From: Liquidambar formosana
Lineage: Eukaryota; Streptophyta; Magnoliopsida; Saxifragales; Altingiaceae
Direction: 5' to 3'
Length of the DNA stretch: 64,000 nucleotides
Assembly: GCA_039720395.1 (NCBI GenBank)
Contig: CM077827.1
Location: forward strand, 21,914,375-21,978,374
Below, piece by piece: positions 35,001 to 46,040 of the stretch. A model generated the notes under the pieces. It worked only from the letters and a program-made list of their open reading frames with translations. It ran no database searches and was not told where the DNA came from. A program made the position numbers and the translations under genes. Position 1 is the stretch's first letter. Every line of letters starts with the position of its first letter.

Positions 35001-37454
35001 GGATCAAAATGGGGTGATTTTGTGTATATGTGAGATAGGGTGAGGGTTTTTAGGCAAGGATGGAGGGTGGATGTATGGGAATTGGGTTGAGTGTTTGTGT
35101 GTGTGAGAGATAGGATGAAGGGAGTTGGCTTAGAGGTTGGGGATTGGGATTGAGATCCTTTCTTTGGATGAAATGTGGGCTATTTATAGGAAAACATGGA
35201 CTTTTAGGGGTAAAATGGTCATTTGGAGGGGCATTTTGGTCACATAGGACGTGAAAGGCATTTAGGCTTTGTTTAATGAAGGAAATACCTCATTTGATGA
35301 AGGTAAAGTGGTCCAAAATGGCAAAAGGGTAGGCTGCCTTACCCACGCTGGCATGGCAGGCGTGGGTAATGTTGGCATGGCTAGCGTGGGCTCATGTCCC
35401 ATCTCCTAGCGAGATTTCGGCTGCAGGGGGGCTGCAGGATACTGCAGAGCCGAAAGCAAGATCCTCAACATTGGTTTAGCCAGCATGGGCACAGTTTTCT
35501 CACATTTGTGATGATTTCTCATCATCACACATGGGAACTTGTGTTTCTAGGGTAGTGTGCCCTTCTAGAAGGTGTGGGGCCGTTGTGGTGGGCCTATGGT
35601 GGTGGTCCGCCCTACTGTGGGGCCGTACGATTGTGTAATCGCGCTCGATCAATGATCGGGTGAAATCTAACTGTTGATCTTGAATGGGGATTGAAACTTT
35701 GGGTCCCCAAACTTGGTTTGGGACCAAAGAGTGGAGTGTGCACTCTCTATGGTGGGATTGAATGGCCCGGCTACGAGCATGATGCTCATAGGGCTCTGCA
35801 ATTAGGGTTTTGTTGATCACGAGCCGAATGAGGCCTGATCTTCGATCAAATGGTCATGTATTGATCTTTAGGGGTTGAATTAAATATCCAATAGTCGGCT
35901 TGACCATTGGATAAGAAATTGTGAGGAATTGAACCACCTAAAGTTGCATTAGGGGTTCGGTTTTGGGCAATTTGGGGATCGGAGGGCTCGTGCCTTCTGA
36001 TTCCCAATCAAATGGTCCTAAACCACTCTAGGGATATTGAATTGAAGATCCTACGGTTGAATTGACCATCGGATCGAAGATTGTTAGGAATTGAACCACC
36101 TAGTGCTGGATTAGGGGTTCAATTGGGGGTGAATTGGGGATCGGAGGGCTCGTGCTCTATGATTCTCAATCAAATGGTCCTAAACCGCTCTAGGGACGTT
36201 GAATTGAAGATCCTACAGTTGAATTGACCGTTGAATCAAGGATTGTTGGAGATTGAACCACCTAGTGTTGAATTAGGGGTTTAATTTGGGGGGAAATTGG
36301 GGATCGGAGGGCTCGTGCCTTTCGATTCCCAATCAAATGGTCCTAGAACACTCTAGGGATATTGAATTGAAGATCCTACGGTTGAATTGACTGTCGGATC
36401 AAGGATTGTCGGAGATTGAACCACCTAGTACCGATTTAGGGGTTCAATTAGGGGCAAAATGGGGATCGGAAGGCTCGTGCCTTCTGATTCCCAATCAAAT
36501 GGTTCTAGACTGCTTTAGGGATATTGAGTTGAAGATCGTATGGTCGAATTGACAGTTGGATAAAGATTGTTGGGGATTGAACCACCTAGTGCTGAATTAT
36601 GGGTTCAATTCGGGGGGAAATTGGGGATCGGAGGGCTCGTACCTTCTGATTCCCAATCAAATGGTCCTAGACCGCTCTAGGGATATTGAATTGAAGATCC
36701 TATGGTTGAATTAACCGTCTGAACAAGGATTGTTGGGGATTGAACCACCTAGTGCTGAATTAGGGGTTCAATTTGGGGGAAATTGGGGATCGGAGGGCCC
36801 GTGCCTTCTGATTCCCAATCAAATGGTCCTAGACCACTCTAGGGATGTTGAATTGAAGATCCTATGATTGAATTGACCGTCAGATCAAGAATTGTGTGAG
36901 ATTGAACCACCTAGTGCTGAATTAGGGGTTCAATTTGGGGGAAACTAGGGATCGGAGGGCTCATGCCTTCTGATTCCCAATCAAATGGTCCTAGACCGCT
37001 CCAAGGATGTGGAATTGAAAATCTTACAGTGGAATTGATCGTGGGATTAAAGATTGTTGGAGATTGAACCACCTAGTGCTGAATTAGGGGTTCAATTTGG
37101 GGGAAATTGGGGATCGGAGGGCCCGTGCCTTTTGATTCCCAATCAAATGGTCCTAGACCATTCTAGGGATGTTGAATTGAAGATCCTACAATTGAATTGA
37201 CCATCGGATCAAGGATTGTTGGAGATTGAACCACCTAGTATCGATTTAGGGGTTCGATTCGGGGTTCTCAGGTATCGCGCCTGTTGCTGGCTCTTGGGCT
37301 TCAGATGTAGAGGGTTGAATCGAGGAAAGGCTTTATCCTAGTGGGTAGGATAGGGTGAATAAAGTTAGGTGCAGAGTGTGTCCGACCTAATTGTACTATT
37401 GACGGGTTAATCGATTTTGTCCGGAGGCGGCCCAGCAAAATTTGGGTGTCTACA
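32091..37454 (-). mobile_element. solo LTR E (Tat/Ogre-like, 5.4 kb)
   Basis: On the plus strand it begins TGTCGCTACCCCAAAAAG and ends CAAAATTTGGGTGTCTACA, with a perfect 5-bp duplication ATGTG (32086-32090 and 37455-37459). It carries the GGAGTCGCCACC and GGTTACGAGTGGGGAAGG marks of this superfamily. At 5364 bp it is unusually long, partly because of the 162-bp array near its right end. It splits the non-coding part of element D. Confidence 0.92.
35974..37270. repeat. 162-bp satellite-like array in LTR E
   Basis: Eight tandem units start at GGGGATCGGAGGGCTCGTG: 35974, 36136, 36299, 36461, 36623, 36785, 36947 and 37109, giving periods of 162-163 bp. Each also carries CCCAATCAAATGGTCCTAGA, GAATTGAAGATCCTA and ATTGAACCACCTAGTGCTG. 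A degenerate unit precedes the first. Internal stops in all frames argue against coding. Confidence 0.95.
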
Positions 37455-37459
37455 ATGTG

Positions 37460-39189
37460 CTTTTAAGAGGCCTGGATTGGACCTGTTGTTCATTCAGAGA
37501 CAAAGTGGACACTTTATGTTTCTCTATTTCTTTTTCAAACACCCTAACTTTTGCCTAGATTGCCCTTTCAGGTTTTCAACCTAGCGGGTTGCCCTAATTT
37601 TTACCTAAGCCGCCCTTTCGGGTTTTCAACCTAGCGGGCTTTTCTTTTCTCTTAATTTTTTTTTTTTTTTTTTTTACTACCACAAGCCTTTCAAATATTG
37701 AGAATATTTCAACCATGAGAATTCAATTCATGAAGTCTCATACCTCTTCTCTTCATTGAGCCATTCGAGCCTGTCTAACCTTGATAATGCTTTAACCACT
37801 GAGGAATTCTATTCATGAAGTCTCATACCCCTACTCTTTATTGAGCCATTTAGATATTTCAATCACATAAGCCCAATCATTCCCTTAGGGATCATTGCTA
37901 CACTTTTCTGTCATTAAATCCATGACAAAAGTTTAAGTTGAAGGACGTGGTGAGATCCTATGAGTGAGACTTTTTTTATGGGATTGGATGGGATCACAAC
38001 AATTGAGGATTCTTTAGAAGGCAAGGTCAATGACCAATAAAGATATAGGATCAAAACAAAACACAAGGACAATTATGAGAGAATCAACAAGACAAAAAAA
38101 AAACATAACAAGAGAGAGTAGAAAAATCATATCGACTTTCTTAGTAGCATGTTATATTTCCTAAGAGGCTTATGGATGAAACTATTCCCTTTCAACCTAG
38201 TCACAAAGAATCACCTTCGATGACAGTTATATGCAAAGCCCTTCTTTATTCTTTTCTCTCTCTCTCTTTTTTTTTTCTTTTTTAGACCGTTCCCAAAGTG
38301 ACTTTATGGGCTACCTATGTATCCCCACTTAATCCTTGAAAGAAACACACACATCTGAAAAGCTTATCTTTTGTAGGGAATCAGGTCTTCGTAGTTCAAA
38401 CACAATTTTCTTTTTTCCTTTTTTAAAAGCCTTAACTTTTGCCTAGGCCGCTTTTTTAGGTTTTCAACCTAGCGAGCTAGGACTCTACACATGCTAAAGA
38501 TTTTTATTGATATAGGGACCACTCTAATTTGATCTTTTACTCTCCTTCCAAGTCATGAACTGATGCTTTAACCTCTTTGATCACAAGGTATTTTTTCCAA
38601 CAATTCTTTATCAATCTTCTTCGACATTCTTATGATTCTATCATCACTTTTCCAATCAATGCTTTTTTTTTTCTTTTTTCTTTTTCTTTTTCTTTTATCT
38701 TTTCTTTTGCTACATGGGCTAATCTTTTCGAAAGTCTGATTTTGAATTGTTCAATGCTCAACTTCTTGATCTTCAAAGGCTTCAAAGTCTTTCTTCAATG
38801 GCCTGATGAGTTCTCTATCTTCATTTGGAAAGGTGATCCCTAAGCTAACCATTTCAGGCTTATCATTGTTTCCAAATTAATTGGTCATAGTTCATCCATT
38901 ATGCCTCTAAAGTTTATGTTCATGCTACTTTGATCATTGATCGATTGATGAGAAGAATAAAAAGACAAATGAATATTAGAAATTCATCATTTTATTAAAA
39001 GAAAGAAACCTTACATTGAGATCGAAAGATAAAGAGAATGATAGACCAACTAACTACTAGACTCAAAAGCAAAAGACCTACAAACTTCGAAAACAAAAGA
39101 AATGAACTAGATCTAAACCCAATTGAAGATAATCAAACTTTTCATCACAGACAGTTATGGTAGAATTAGTGTAGCAGCAAACACTAAGT
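37460..39189 (-). other. non-coding internal region of element D
   Basis: No pol domain is visible on either strand. There are direct repeats of GGTTTTCAACCTAGCGGG (near 37573, 37620 and 38459) and a duplicated TTCATGAAGTCTCATACC block (37725-37745 and 37815-37830). Pyrimidine tracts occur at 38260-38285 and 38665-38700. Confidence 0.6.
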
Positions 39190-40658
39190 GGAATGTGGAA
39201 TCACTACCTTCTTCAACTATTCTGAGGCTTCTCCAGAAGCCCTAGGCTTAGCAATGATCTCCTTGTCAATGAGGTCTTGGATGGTATGCTTTAGTCTTGA
39301 ACAATTGCCCGTTCGATGCCTCTTGATTTGGTGGAAGTCACAAAACTCATACTCATTATATGAACGAGGTAAAGGGGTAGGTGGTGGTTTTGGGATCAAG
39401 GGCTCTAGAAAACCTTTCGCCTTCAATTTGTCAAAGGCTTATTCTAAAGGCATGTGAAGATTGTCAAACTGGCGACGAGCCTTAGTAGATTGGAAAGCTT
39501 GTTGAGAGATAACATTATTGACATCAGCTGTAGCTTTTTTGTTGGAGTGAGGATCTCCAATTTTAACAGTTCCATCAGTGATTGCATCTTCTACTTGAGT
39601 TCTAGCTCCAATCAAAGTTTTGAAGTTCGGGAAATGATTAGCAAATAGATGCTTGTAGTAAACTGGTTAAAGGTTCTTTACCACCATTTGGATCTATTCC
39701 TCTTCATTCGGCTTTATAGTCATTTGGGATGCCTTAAGTCTCCACCTAGTGATGAAAGCAGAGAAGGTCTCATTTCGCTCCTATTTAGTGGTCTCCAAAT
39801 CCCTACGGGTAACATCAACCTCAGTGTTGTACTTGTAATGATTGGAGAATTCTGTACAAACATCTTCTCAAGACTGGGTTCGAGATTCATCAAACGATAA
39901 AAACCAACAGACAGCTGATCTAGATAAAAACTCATGAAACATTTGGGCCAAAAGCTCATCTATGGCTCTTTTTGGGTGCATAGACCTGGTATATATTTTC
40001 AGATGGGTTTTAGGGCAGCTTGTACCATCAAACTTTTCAAGCTCTGGCATTTTGAACTGGGTTGGTATACGGGCTTGAGGGAAAAGAGACAAGGTATAGT
40101 ATCAATCAAATCATCTGACTTGCGAATATTCTTGAGGGCTTTCACCATGACTTAAATTCTAGAAGCTTGCACTTTCTGATCCTCAGGTACGGGCAAATTA
40201 GGTTTAGGGGTGGCAACATTTGGTTCCAAGGTGACATTGGGCCAATCATCCAGGTTAATGGGGTGATTTTGGGTATTCTATGGCACGGTTTGGGTATTTT
40301 GCGGTGGAGCTTGGGTAGTCTGTGGAATGGTTTAGGTATTTTGAGGTGGAGCTTGGGTATTTTGTGGAATAGGTTGGGTAGTCTGTGGAATGGTTTGAGT
40401 ATTTTGAGGTGGAGCTTGGGTATTTTATGGAATGGGTTGGGCATTTTGTGGAATAGGTTGGGTGTGGATTACTCGGGCTTGAACCGCTTCCTGGGCCATC
40501 GTCATTGCCTCATCAGATTTCAGAGATACTTGTTGCAACATAGTCATCATCTCATGTAAGAGCTTGTTAACATTCTCAGGTGGGACCACTTCCTCAGAGG
40601 AGGTCGATGCAGGTACTGATGGGTTTATTTCTGACATATCTTTGACTAAATGGTTCAC
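39190..40658 (-). pseudogene. Tat/Ogre-type gag of element D
   Basis: Gag forms the particle that packages element RNA. Minus strand, from 40658: an N-terminal MSEINPSVPASTSSEEVV, then a helix with MMTMLQQVSLKSDEAM. A Pro/Gln repeat follows (QPIPQNTQAPPQNTQ units, about 40450-40270). The gag core has FKMPELEKFDGTSCPKTHL and CWFLSFDESRTQS (about 40050-39870), then FSAFITRWRLKASQM and FPNFKTLIGARTQVEDAI. It ends with a zinc-knuckle-like CDFHQIKRHRTGNCSRLKH followed by TIQDLIDKEI (about 39345-39270). Several in-frame stops and at least one frame change show it is inactive. The order and motifs match gag of the Tat clade of Ty3-gypsy elements. Confidence 0.82.
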
Positions 40659-41756
40659 TCTAACTAGTATTCCTGTATGATCTCGAATCTAAGCCAGTCC
40701 CCTGATAAGAACATATTTTTTTTAGGCTCAATCTAAATTTTTATTTTTAAATTAAGGCCCATGACTGCTCTAAATCTGATAGAGTTGACCCTAAGTACCA
40801 AACCCCTAGTTAGACACTTTATATTGACTGAATTCCATAGCATGGAAGATAGGACGACACACATGGGACCAACTAATCCTAAGCACCTAGACAGACAGCA
40901 TAGTGGTATCTCATGGGTACCATTAATGCATTGTAACTAGGTTTGACACAGCATACCCCTAGTTACACAAGGCATCCTAAAAACAAAGGTGAGTTGACAT
41001 ACTAAGGTTGTAGGACTGTTAACCCTACTTTCCTAAGTGGACAGCACAATGGAATACCATGGACACAAACAAGAGGTTAGACCTAAACTTGACATACCTC
41101 TAGTTGGATGGTCATCCTTTAAGGGTACCAAGACATACTAAGGACATGGAGACAAATGTCCATAAGTTGTAATGCGAGGATCACTCACAGACAATTAGGC
41201 AGCATAACGACCCAACAGATTCTCAATCGAAGGTCCATGACTATTTTGATATGTATAAGGTTTGACATGACATGGCCTTAGTTAGACAATCCATCCATTA
41301 GTATGCCTTGTGAGGCATGGGTGGGTAGACATACTAGGGTCATTGGGTCAAGTTATACCTTGTTCACTTAACCACATAGCATGTATAAAAATGAACAGCA
41401 TAACATCATGGATTTGATAGTATAGCAAAGTAAACCCAAGTGTCCCTATTCTATATGAAATTGGGTGGGCGAAAGGTTCCCCAATTGCTAGAGAGGTTTT
41501 ATACCTAGCCACATGTGAATAAAGGAATCTGCGTGGGTCCAGCGGTACGACCTACTCATATGATATACCTGAATGGCGAACCGTTTGGTACGAGGCAATT
41601 GGAGTTGATAGCTACACCATTAAAGGTCCAGTGTAGTCGATTGTTGGCAAGGATACATCGATGCAAATATGCAATGCAAAAGAGTGATAGTGATCGATTG
41701 TTTAACAACGAAATTGATTAAGCCTAATAAACAAATTTGAGTTTAGCCCTCAATAT
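40659..41756 (-). other. leader region of element D
   Basis: About 1.1 kb between primer site and gag. It contains loosely repeated phrases such as TAGGTTTGACACAGCATACC and AAGGTTTGACATGACATGG, with no coding signal. Long untranslated leaders are usual in Tat/Ogre elements. Confidence 0.55.
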
Positions 41757-41775
41757 CTCCAGTGGAGTCGTCAAA
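41757..41775 (-). promoter_or_regulatory. putative primer binding site of element D
   Basis: Immediately inside the right LTR the minus strand reads TTTGACGACTCCACTGGAG. This is close to the TTGGCGACTCCACTGGGGA form I associate with Tat/Ogre primer sites. The tRNA was not verified. Confidence 0.6.
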
Positions 41776-41776
41776 C

Positions 41777-43723
41777 TGTGGACACAAAAAATTGATTTGG
41801 GGGGATCGAGTTTCTCTTTCCACTTTTAAAAGGGTTTTCAAAAAGCAAGGAGTCGCCACCTCATTTTTAGGGTACGAGGAAACCATTAAAAGATTTGTTT
41901 TGTAAAAACAAATTTGACTCCATTAATGGAAAATAGGCAAATCTTGAACCAAAAACAAGGATTCGGGGGTTAGGTTACGAAATGGGAAGATTCTAAGCCA
42001 CGACCCATAGGCACCCATTTTGGCTGATAAATCAGTCTCATTTATTGATTGGGCTTAATTAATTTCAACCATGAAATATAACTAAAAATTAGGAAAATTA
42101 AAAGATCAAAACTAAGCTAAGTTGGACTTGGTCTCAAGTAAGAGGCCTACGTACTTCTGACGAGGATCAAACTCCACGTAGTTCGAAAAAACATTTTGGG
42201 GGGAGAGTTTCACTCCTCGTAGGACTCTATTAGAATCCAATCCATAATCAAACACTTTATTTTGAAAATAATTTGCTTTGAAACAAACAACTTTAGTTTA
42301 AAAACTTGTTTGATTGAAGATCAAAACCCTAATATAATCCTATGAATAATAAAACTCATGGGAGCATGCATCATCACATAAACAATTACATCATGACAAT
42401 GGAATTTAGAAATTATACCTAATAGAACTGAGGCAGAGTTCTATTTGCAACCTCAGGGTTTTTAAGTAGAAAATCAGGCAGAGATTCGATGCCTTCCAAG
42501 CTTTATGATGGCCTCAAGGAAGGGAGTTGCAAGTCTAGAAGAGCTTCCGCACCTTCAAGCTCTAAAATGGGTCGCAAGCTAGAGGGTACTAATAGGAACG
42601 TTCCCCACTAACTATTGAGCCCAAACTCTTCTTTAGAATGAGTCCCAAGTAAAGGGATACTAATAGGAATGTTTACCCCACACTCAAGAACTCAAATTCT
42701 TCATCTGCTTAGGAATACTCTACTAAGACTTGGTGGATAATGAAGGAGGGGAGGACCCATATTTATAATAGAGCTAGGAAGATGTATTATTCTTTTCTAA
42801 CCGATGTGGGATTAAAAATAACGTAAAAAAACCTTATTCTTGCTACTCTACAATAGCAGCTACTTTAAGGGCCTGTTTGGGCATGAAAACGTTGGAATTG
42901 GAAGACACAAAGTTGTAGAGCTTTAAAATACCTTTTGGAAAAGACTAATTTCATCCAAATCCGACTTCCAAGTCAAAAGTTATGGCAAAAATATGAAATT
43001 TGGTCTTAAAACGTATTTTGGACGAATCTTGCTCATTTTAAGTCCAAATTCATCCATTCCTTTTGCAAAACGTTTTTAATTAAATTTCCCACATATTAAG
43101 ACTCAAATTAAGTCAAAATTGATCCACAATTGGTCAATTAGCCATAAACCAAACAACTACGTCTCATCGGGGTCCGAAATGCAACTAAGGGTAGAATAAG
43201 GGTTTGTTTTCCAATTGAGCCATACTTGCGGCCAAAACCTTTTGGAAATCATTTTATTCATTTGAAAACAATAATTAAAGCTCAATTAACACCAATGTGG
43301 CCATTAGTTTAAAAATTGGGGTTGAATTAAAGTCAATTTTAAAGAAAATTGACGAATGGAGCTAAATCGGGCACATTATGGATCATCCCTAACCAAATCA
43401 ATTCTAAAGCTTACCAAAATTTAAACCAAGCCTATAAATAACATCTTAAGGACCTTAGGACCATCTCGAGACAAATTTGGTGAGAATTGGATATCAAATA
43501 AGAATTATGCAAGTGAAATGACATAAATGCCCTCAAAGTCGCAAAAGTTCTTATTAGCTATCAAGACTTAACCAAATTGAACGCCGGAAGATACCATGGA
43601 TTCTTTGGGATGTATAGAGTCTAACTAGAGAATTTTAATGCCAAAATGATGCAAAATTCTACATGTGATAATACATGGGAGATGGAGAGGTGTGAATGGG
43701 GGAATGAAAATGGGGTGTCCACA
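41777..43723 (-). mobile_element. right (5') LTR of element D
   Basis: 1947 bp, from TGTGGACACAAAAAATTG to GAAAATGGGGTGTCCACA on the plus strand, with an 8-bp terminal inverted repeat TGTGGACA. It is the better-preserved copy of the pair. Confidence 0.9.
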
Positions 43724-45217
43724 AGCAAATTTAGGAGAAATATCAGAAATGGAGACATGGCTATAACCGGAATCTTTTCATGAAAACAAAAATCTAGTAT
43801 CCATTCGAATAGTTGGATGAGGAATATGTAGTATAGAAGAAATATAAGAAAGGGAAGAAGACGTCGTAAATGAATCAAGAAATTCACTGTTGCAGAGATG
43901 AGGATTTTTGAAGAAGAACGGCTGTGATTTTATAGAGGAGACCTCAACGGCTATCAACAGTAGCCCCAACAGTTAGAAGCAGTGATCTCAATGGTTATAT
44001 ATAAAGCAGTGATAGTACCAACATTTTTAAAAGCGTTGTTTCTTATAACATATTCAATATATAAAAAAAATATGTTAATTGGTATGGACATATCTATTAT
44101 CCCACTAGGATCCTCAAAGAAAATAGCAATATGAGTAATGTCCATACTATATGGAATATTAAGATAATTTATAGGATCCACTAAATTATTATAACAAAAC
44201 AATCGTTTCAATATATATATATATGTGGATTCTTGGTATAAATTTATGAAATGTCAATTCGTATGAAAAATATGTACCTTACCAGTGTTTACCTAAAACA
44301 CTTATCTTGTAGGTTTATTCTATAAACCTTTGGTTATTTCTTCAGTGTCATTCCACTTCTGGTGGTTTGATATTGTATTATTCCACTTCTGGTGGTTTGA
44401 TATTTCATTGCTTCACTTTTAATGGTTTGATATGTTGTTAATCCACTTCTGGTGGTTTTTATCATAGAATGACATAATGTAAGCTGACACAGCGAAGTTT
44501 CCAGTTAATCTAAGAGAAGTTGACTGACAACAGAGGTGACGTTGACAATCAATTCGAAGTAAAACAAGAGCAGATTTTTGTGTGTTCTTCTAAAAAAGTT
44601 GCATAACACATAATAGAGAAATATATTACTCAATTTAATTTGTTAATCATTGACCGTCATTTTACTCAATTAAATTGAGATATTATTTTACTCAATTAAA
44701 TTGAGATATTATTTATCATTTCTAAACTTCAGGTTTTGAAATTTATCTCTTACTTCAAGAAGAGAAATATGAATAATAACCCTTTTCTTTTAATAGAAAA
44801 CTTCAAGTTTTTATATTTATCTCTTGGTTCAGGAAGAGAATATATGAACAACTTTTCTTATAGAAAATTTTGGGGTTTCAAATTTGTTTCTTGCTTCAGG
44901 AAGAGAACATGTAAATAATAAATTTTCATATAGAAAACTTCAAGTTTTCAAATCTTTCTCTTATTTCAGGAAGAAAAAATGAATCATCACTCCTTTTATT
45001 TATTTATTAAAGTTTAAGTTTTATTTTTAAATCTTCTCTTAGTTTAGGAAGAGAAGATGGATTCTTTCATTCAAGATATATATTTTAGAGTAAAAACCAA
45101 TCTACAACCAAATTGGTTAAGAGCGTACTAACTTACCATAACCAAATTGTTTAAGAAAGAAGATGGTGGTAGTATGATATTGCTCACAAAATCCTTGAGC
45201 AATTCGTGCTGTTAATG
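43724..45217 (-). other. leader region of the copia element with two tandem arrays
   Basis: It lies between the 5' LTR and insertion D. Array 1 (44340-44460) has four units of about 37 bp containing CCACTTCTGGTGGTTTGATA. Array 2 (about 44720-45060) has five units of about 75 bp built around CTTCAAGTTTT, ATTTATCTCTT and TTCAGGAAGAGAA. A TATA-like CTATAAAATCACAG on the minus strand (around 43930) lies downstream. No gag could be recognised, presumably lost or disrupted by insertion D. Confidence 0.6.
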
Positions 45218-45537
45218 TGTTGTGAAATCAAGAACTTAGAACAAGTTGTGAAGAGAATAAGACTTAAAACAAGTATTGCATAGAGAGAATAAAACTTCTC
45301 ATCATTTCTCATTCATCTCATTGTACATGTTTCTCCAACCAAAGCCTTCTTTATATAAGTTCACATTCACCTAACATGAAGTGGTAATGATTTCATCTCC
45401 CATTAACCAAGTGTATATCCACCATTTATCACATGTGATTCATCCCCTTTACCAAGTGGTGTATAAGTGATTCATCCACTATTACTAATCGGTGGCATCC
45501 ACACACTAAAGCACAATATTTACAACACATTTTTTTT
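45218..45537 (-). mobile_element. 5' LTR of the copia element
   Basis: 320 bp, TGTTGTGAAATCAAG to CAATATTTACAACA on the plus strand. In transcription direction a TATA box (ACTTATATAAAG, 45349-45360) is followed by a short R/U5. The sequence just inside (CATTAACAGCACGAATTG on the minus strand) occupies the primer-site position but is a poor match to the usual TGGTATCAGAGC. Confidence 0.9.
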
Positions 45538-46007
45538 TAGGGGTCCATTTTTGCTTATTTTTGAACCAAAACGCTCTAAATTCAACATCAAGTCATAAAG
45601 TGATGAAATATGGCTTAAAACAGCTTAATCTAACCTCGTAAACTGAAAATGACGATCTATGGGAGTGAAATGATCGACCAACATGTTGATCTCTAATAGG
45701 GCCTTTTGCGCAAATCACCTCCAAACCTTCCTAAATCTCACATGAACCCTAGGAATATCATTATCAAGTTCAAAATATCATATTCAAAGTGAGCTATGCA
45801 AAAATCAAAGGTTGCGGGGTAAAATGACCAAAATACCCTTTATTGTCATTTTGCTTCATTCTTCTCTCAAAACTCCTTCAAACTCAAAATACACTATCAT
45901 GATATCAGAACTCAAAACCATCCAAACTAACCTTCTAGGCATGAATCACAAGTTAGTTGATAAATACGACATGCATAAAAAAAGGGGATAATGAAAATGG
46001 GGTTTCA
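45538..46007 (-). mobile_element. Tat-like LTR F, right part
   Basis: It continues the repeat interrupted at 15540 and ends in AATGAAAATGGGGTTTCA, the plus-strand terminus shared by the minus-oriented Tat-like LTRs of this window. Non-coding. No target duplication was found. Confidence 0.5.
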
Positions 46008-46040
46008 CTATCCCAATGATCTCTTGTTTGAGTTAATTTT

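Larger units (their letters stand above)
28448..43723 (-). mobile_element. gag-only Tat/Ogre-like LTR retrotransposon D
   Basis: Two directly repeated LTRs (28448-30403 and 41777-43723) enclose an internal region of about 6 kb once solo LTR E is removed. Gag is on the minus strand next to the right LTR, and a primer site lies between them, so the element reads right to left. No reverse transcriptase, integrase or RNase H could be recognised in the rest, which is non-coding and repetitive. This fits a non-autonomous, gag-bearing derivative (TR-GAG/LARD-like). The flanks (GGTAG left, AGCAA right) are not a matching target duplication. Confidence 0.8.
15541..45537 (-). mobile_element. Ty1-copia retrotransposon (whole, with nested insertions)
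   Basis: Two LTRs of about 320 bp, each running TGTTGTGAAATC to a (A/T)CAATATTTA(T/C)AACA end on the plus strand, bracket 30 kb. A polypurine tract beside the left LTR and pol remnants with minus-strand orientation show that the element reads right to left. Most of the length comes from later insertions (solo LTRs A, B, C, E and gag-only element D). The flanking 5-mers are CAATT (15536-15540) and CATTT (45538-45542), a probable target duplication with one change. All pol pieces are broken, so the copy is dead. Confidence 0.8.

Noticed and set aside
35500..35820. 106-codon minus-strand open frame
   Set aside because: It lies within solo LTR E, has no recognisable domain, and the composition (His/Arg-rich) fits chance in GC-richer LTR sequence.
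35974..37270. CRISPR-like regular repeat array
   Set aside because: Units of 162 bp are contiguous with no unique spacers, and the sequence is plant nuclear. It is a satellite-type array in an LTR.
40167..40559. 130-codon plus-strand open frame rich in Leu/Gly/Trp
   Set aside because: It is the complement of the Pro/Gln repeat in the minus-strand gag and has no independent support.
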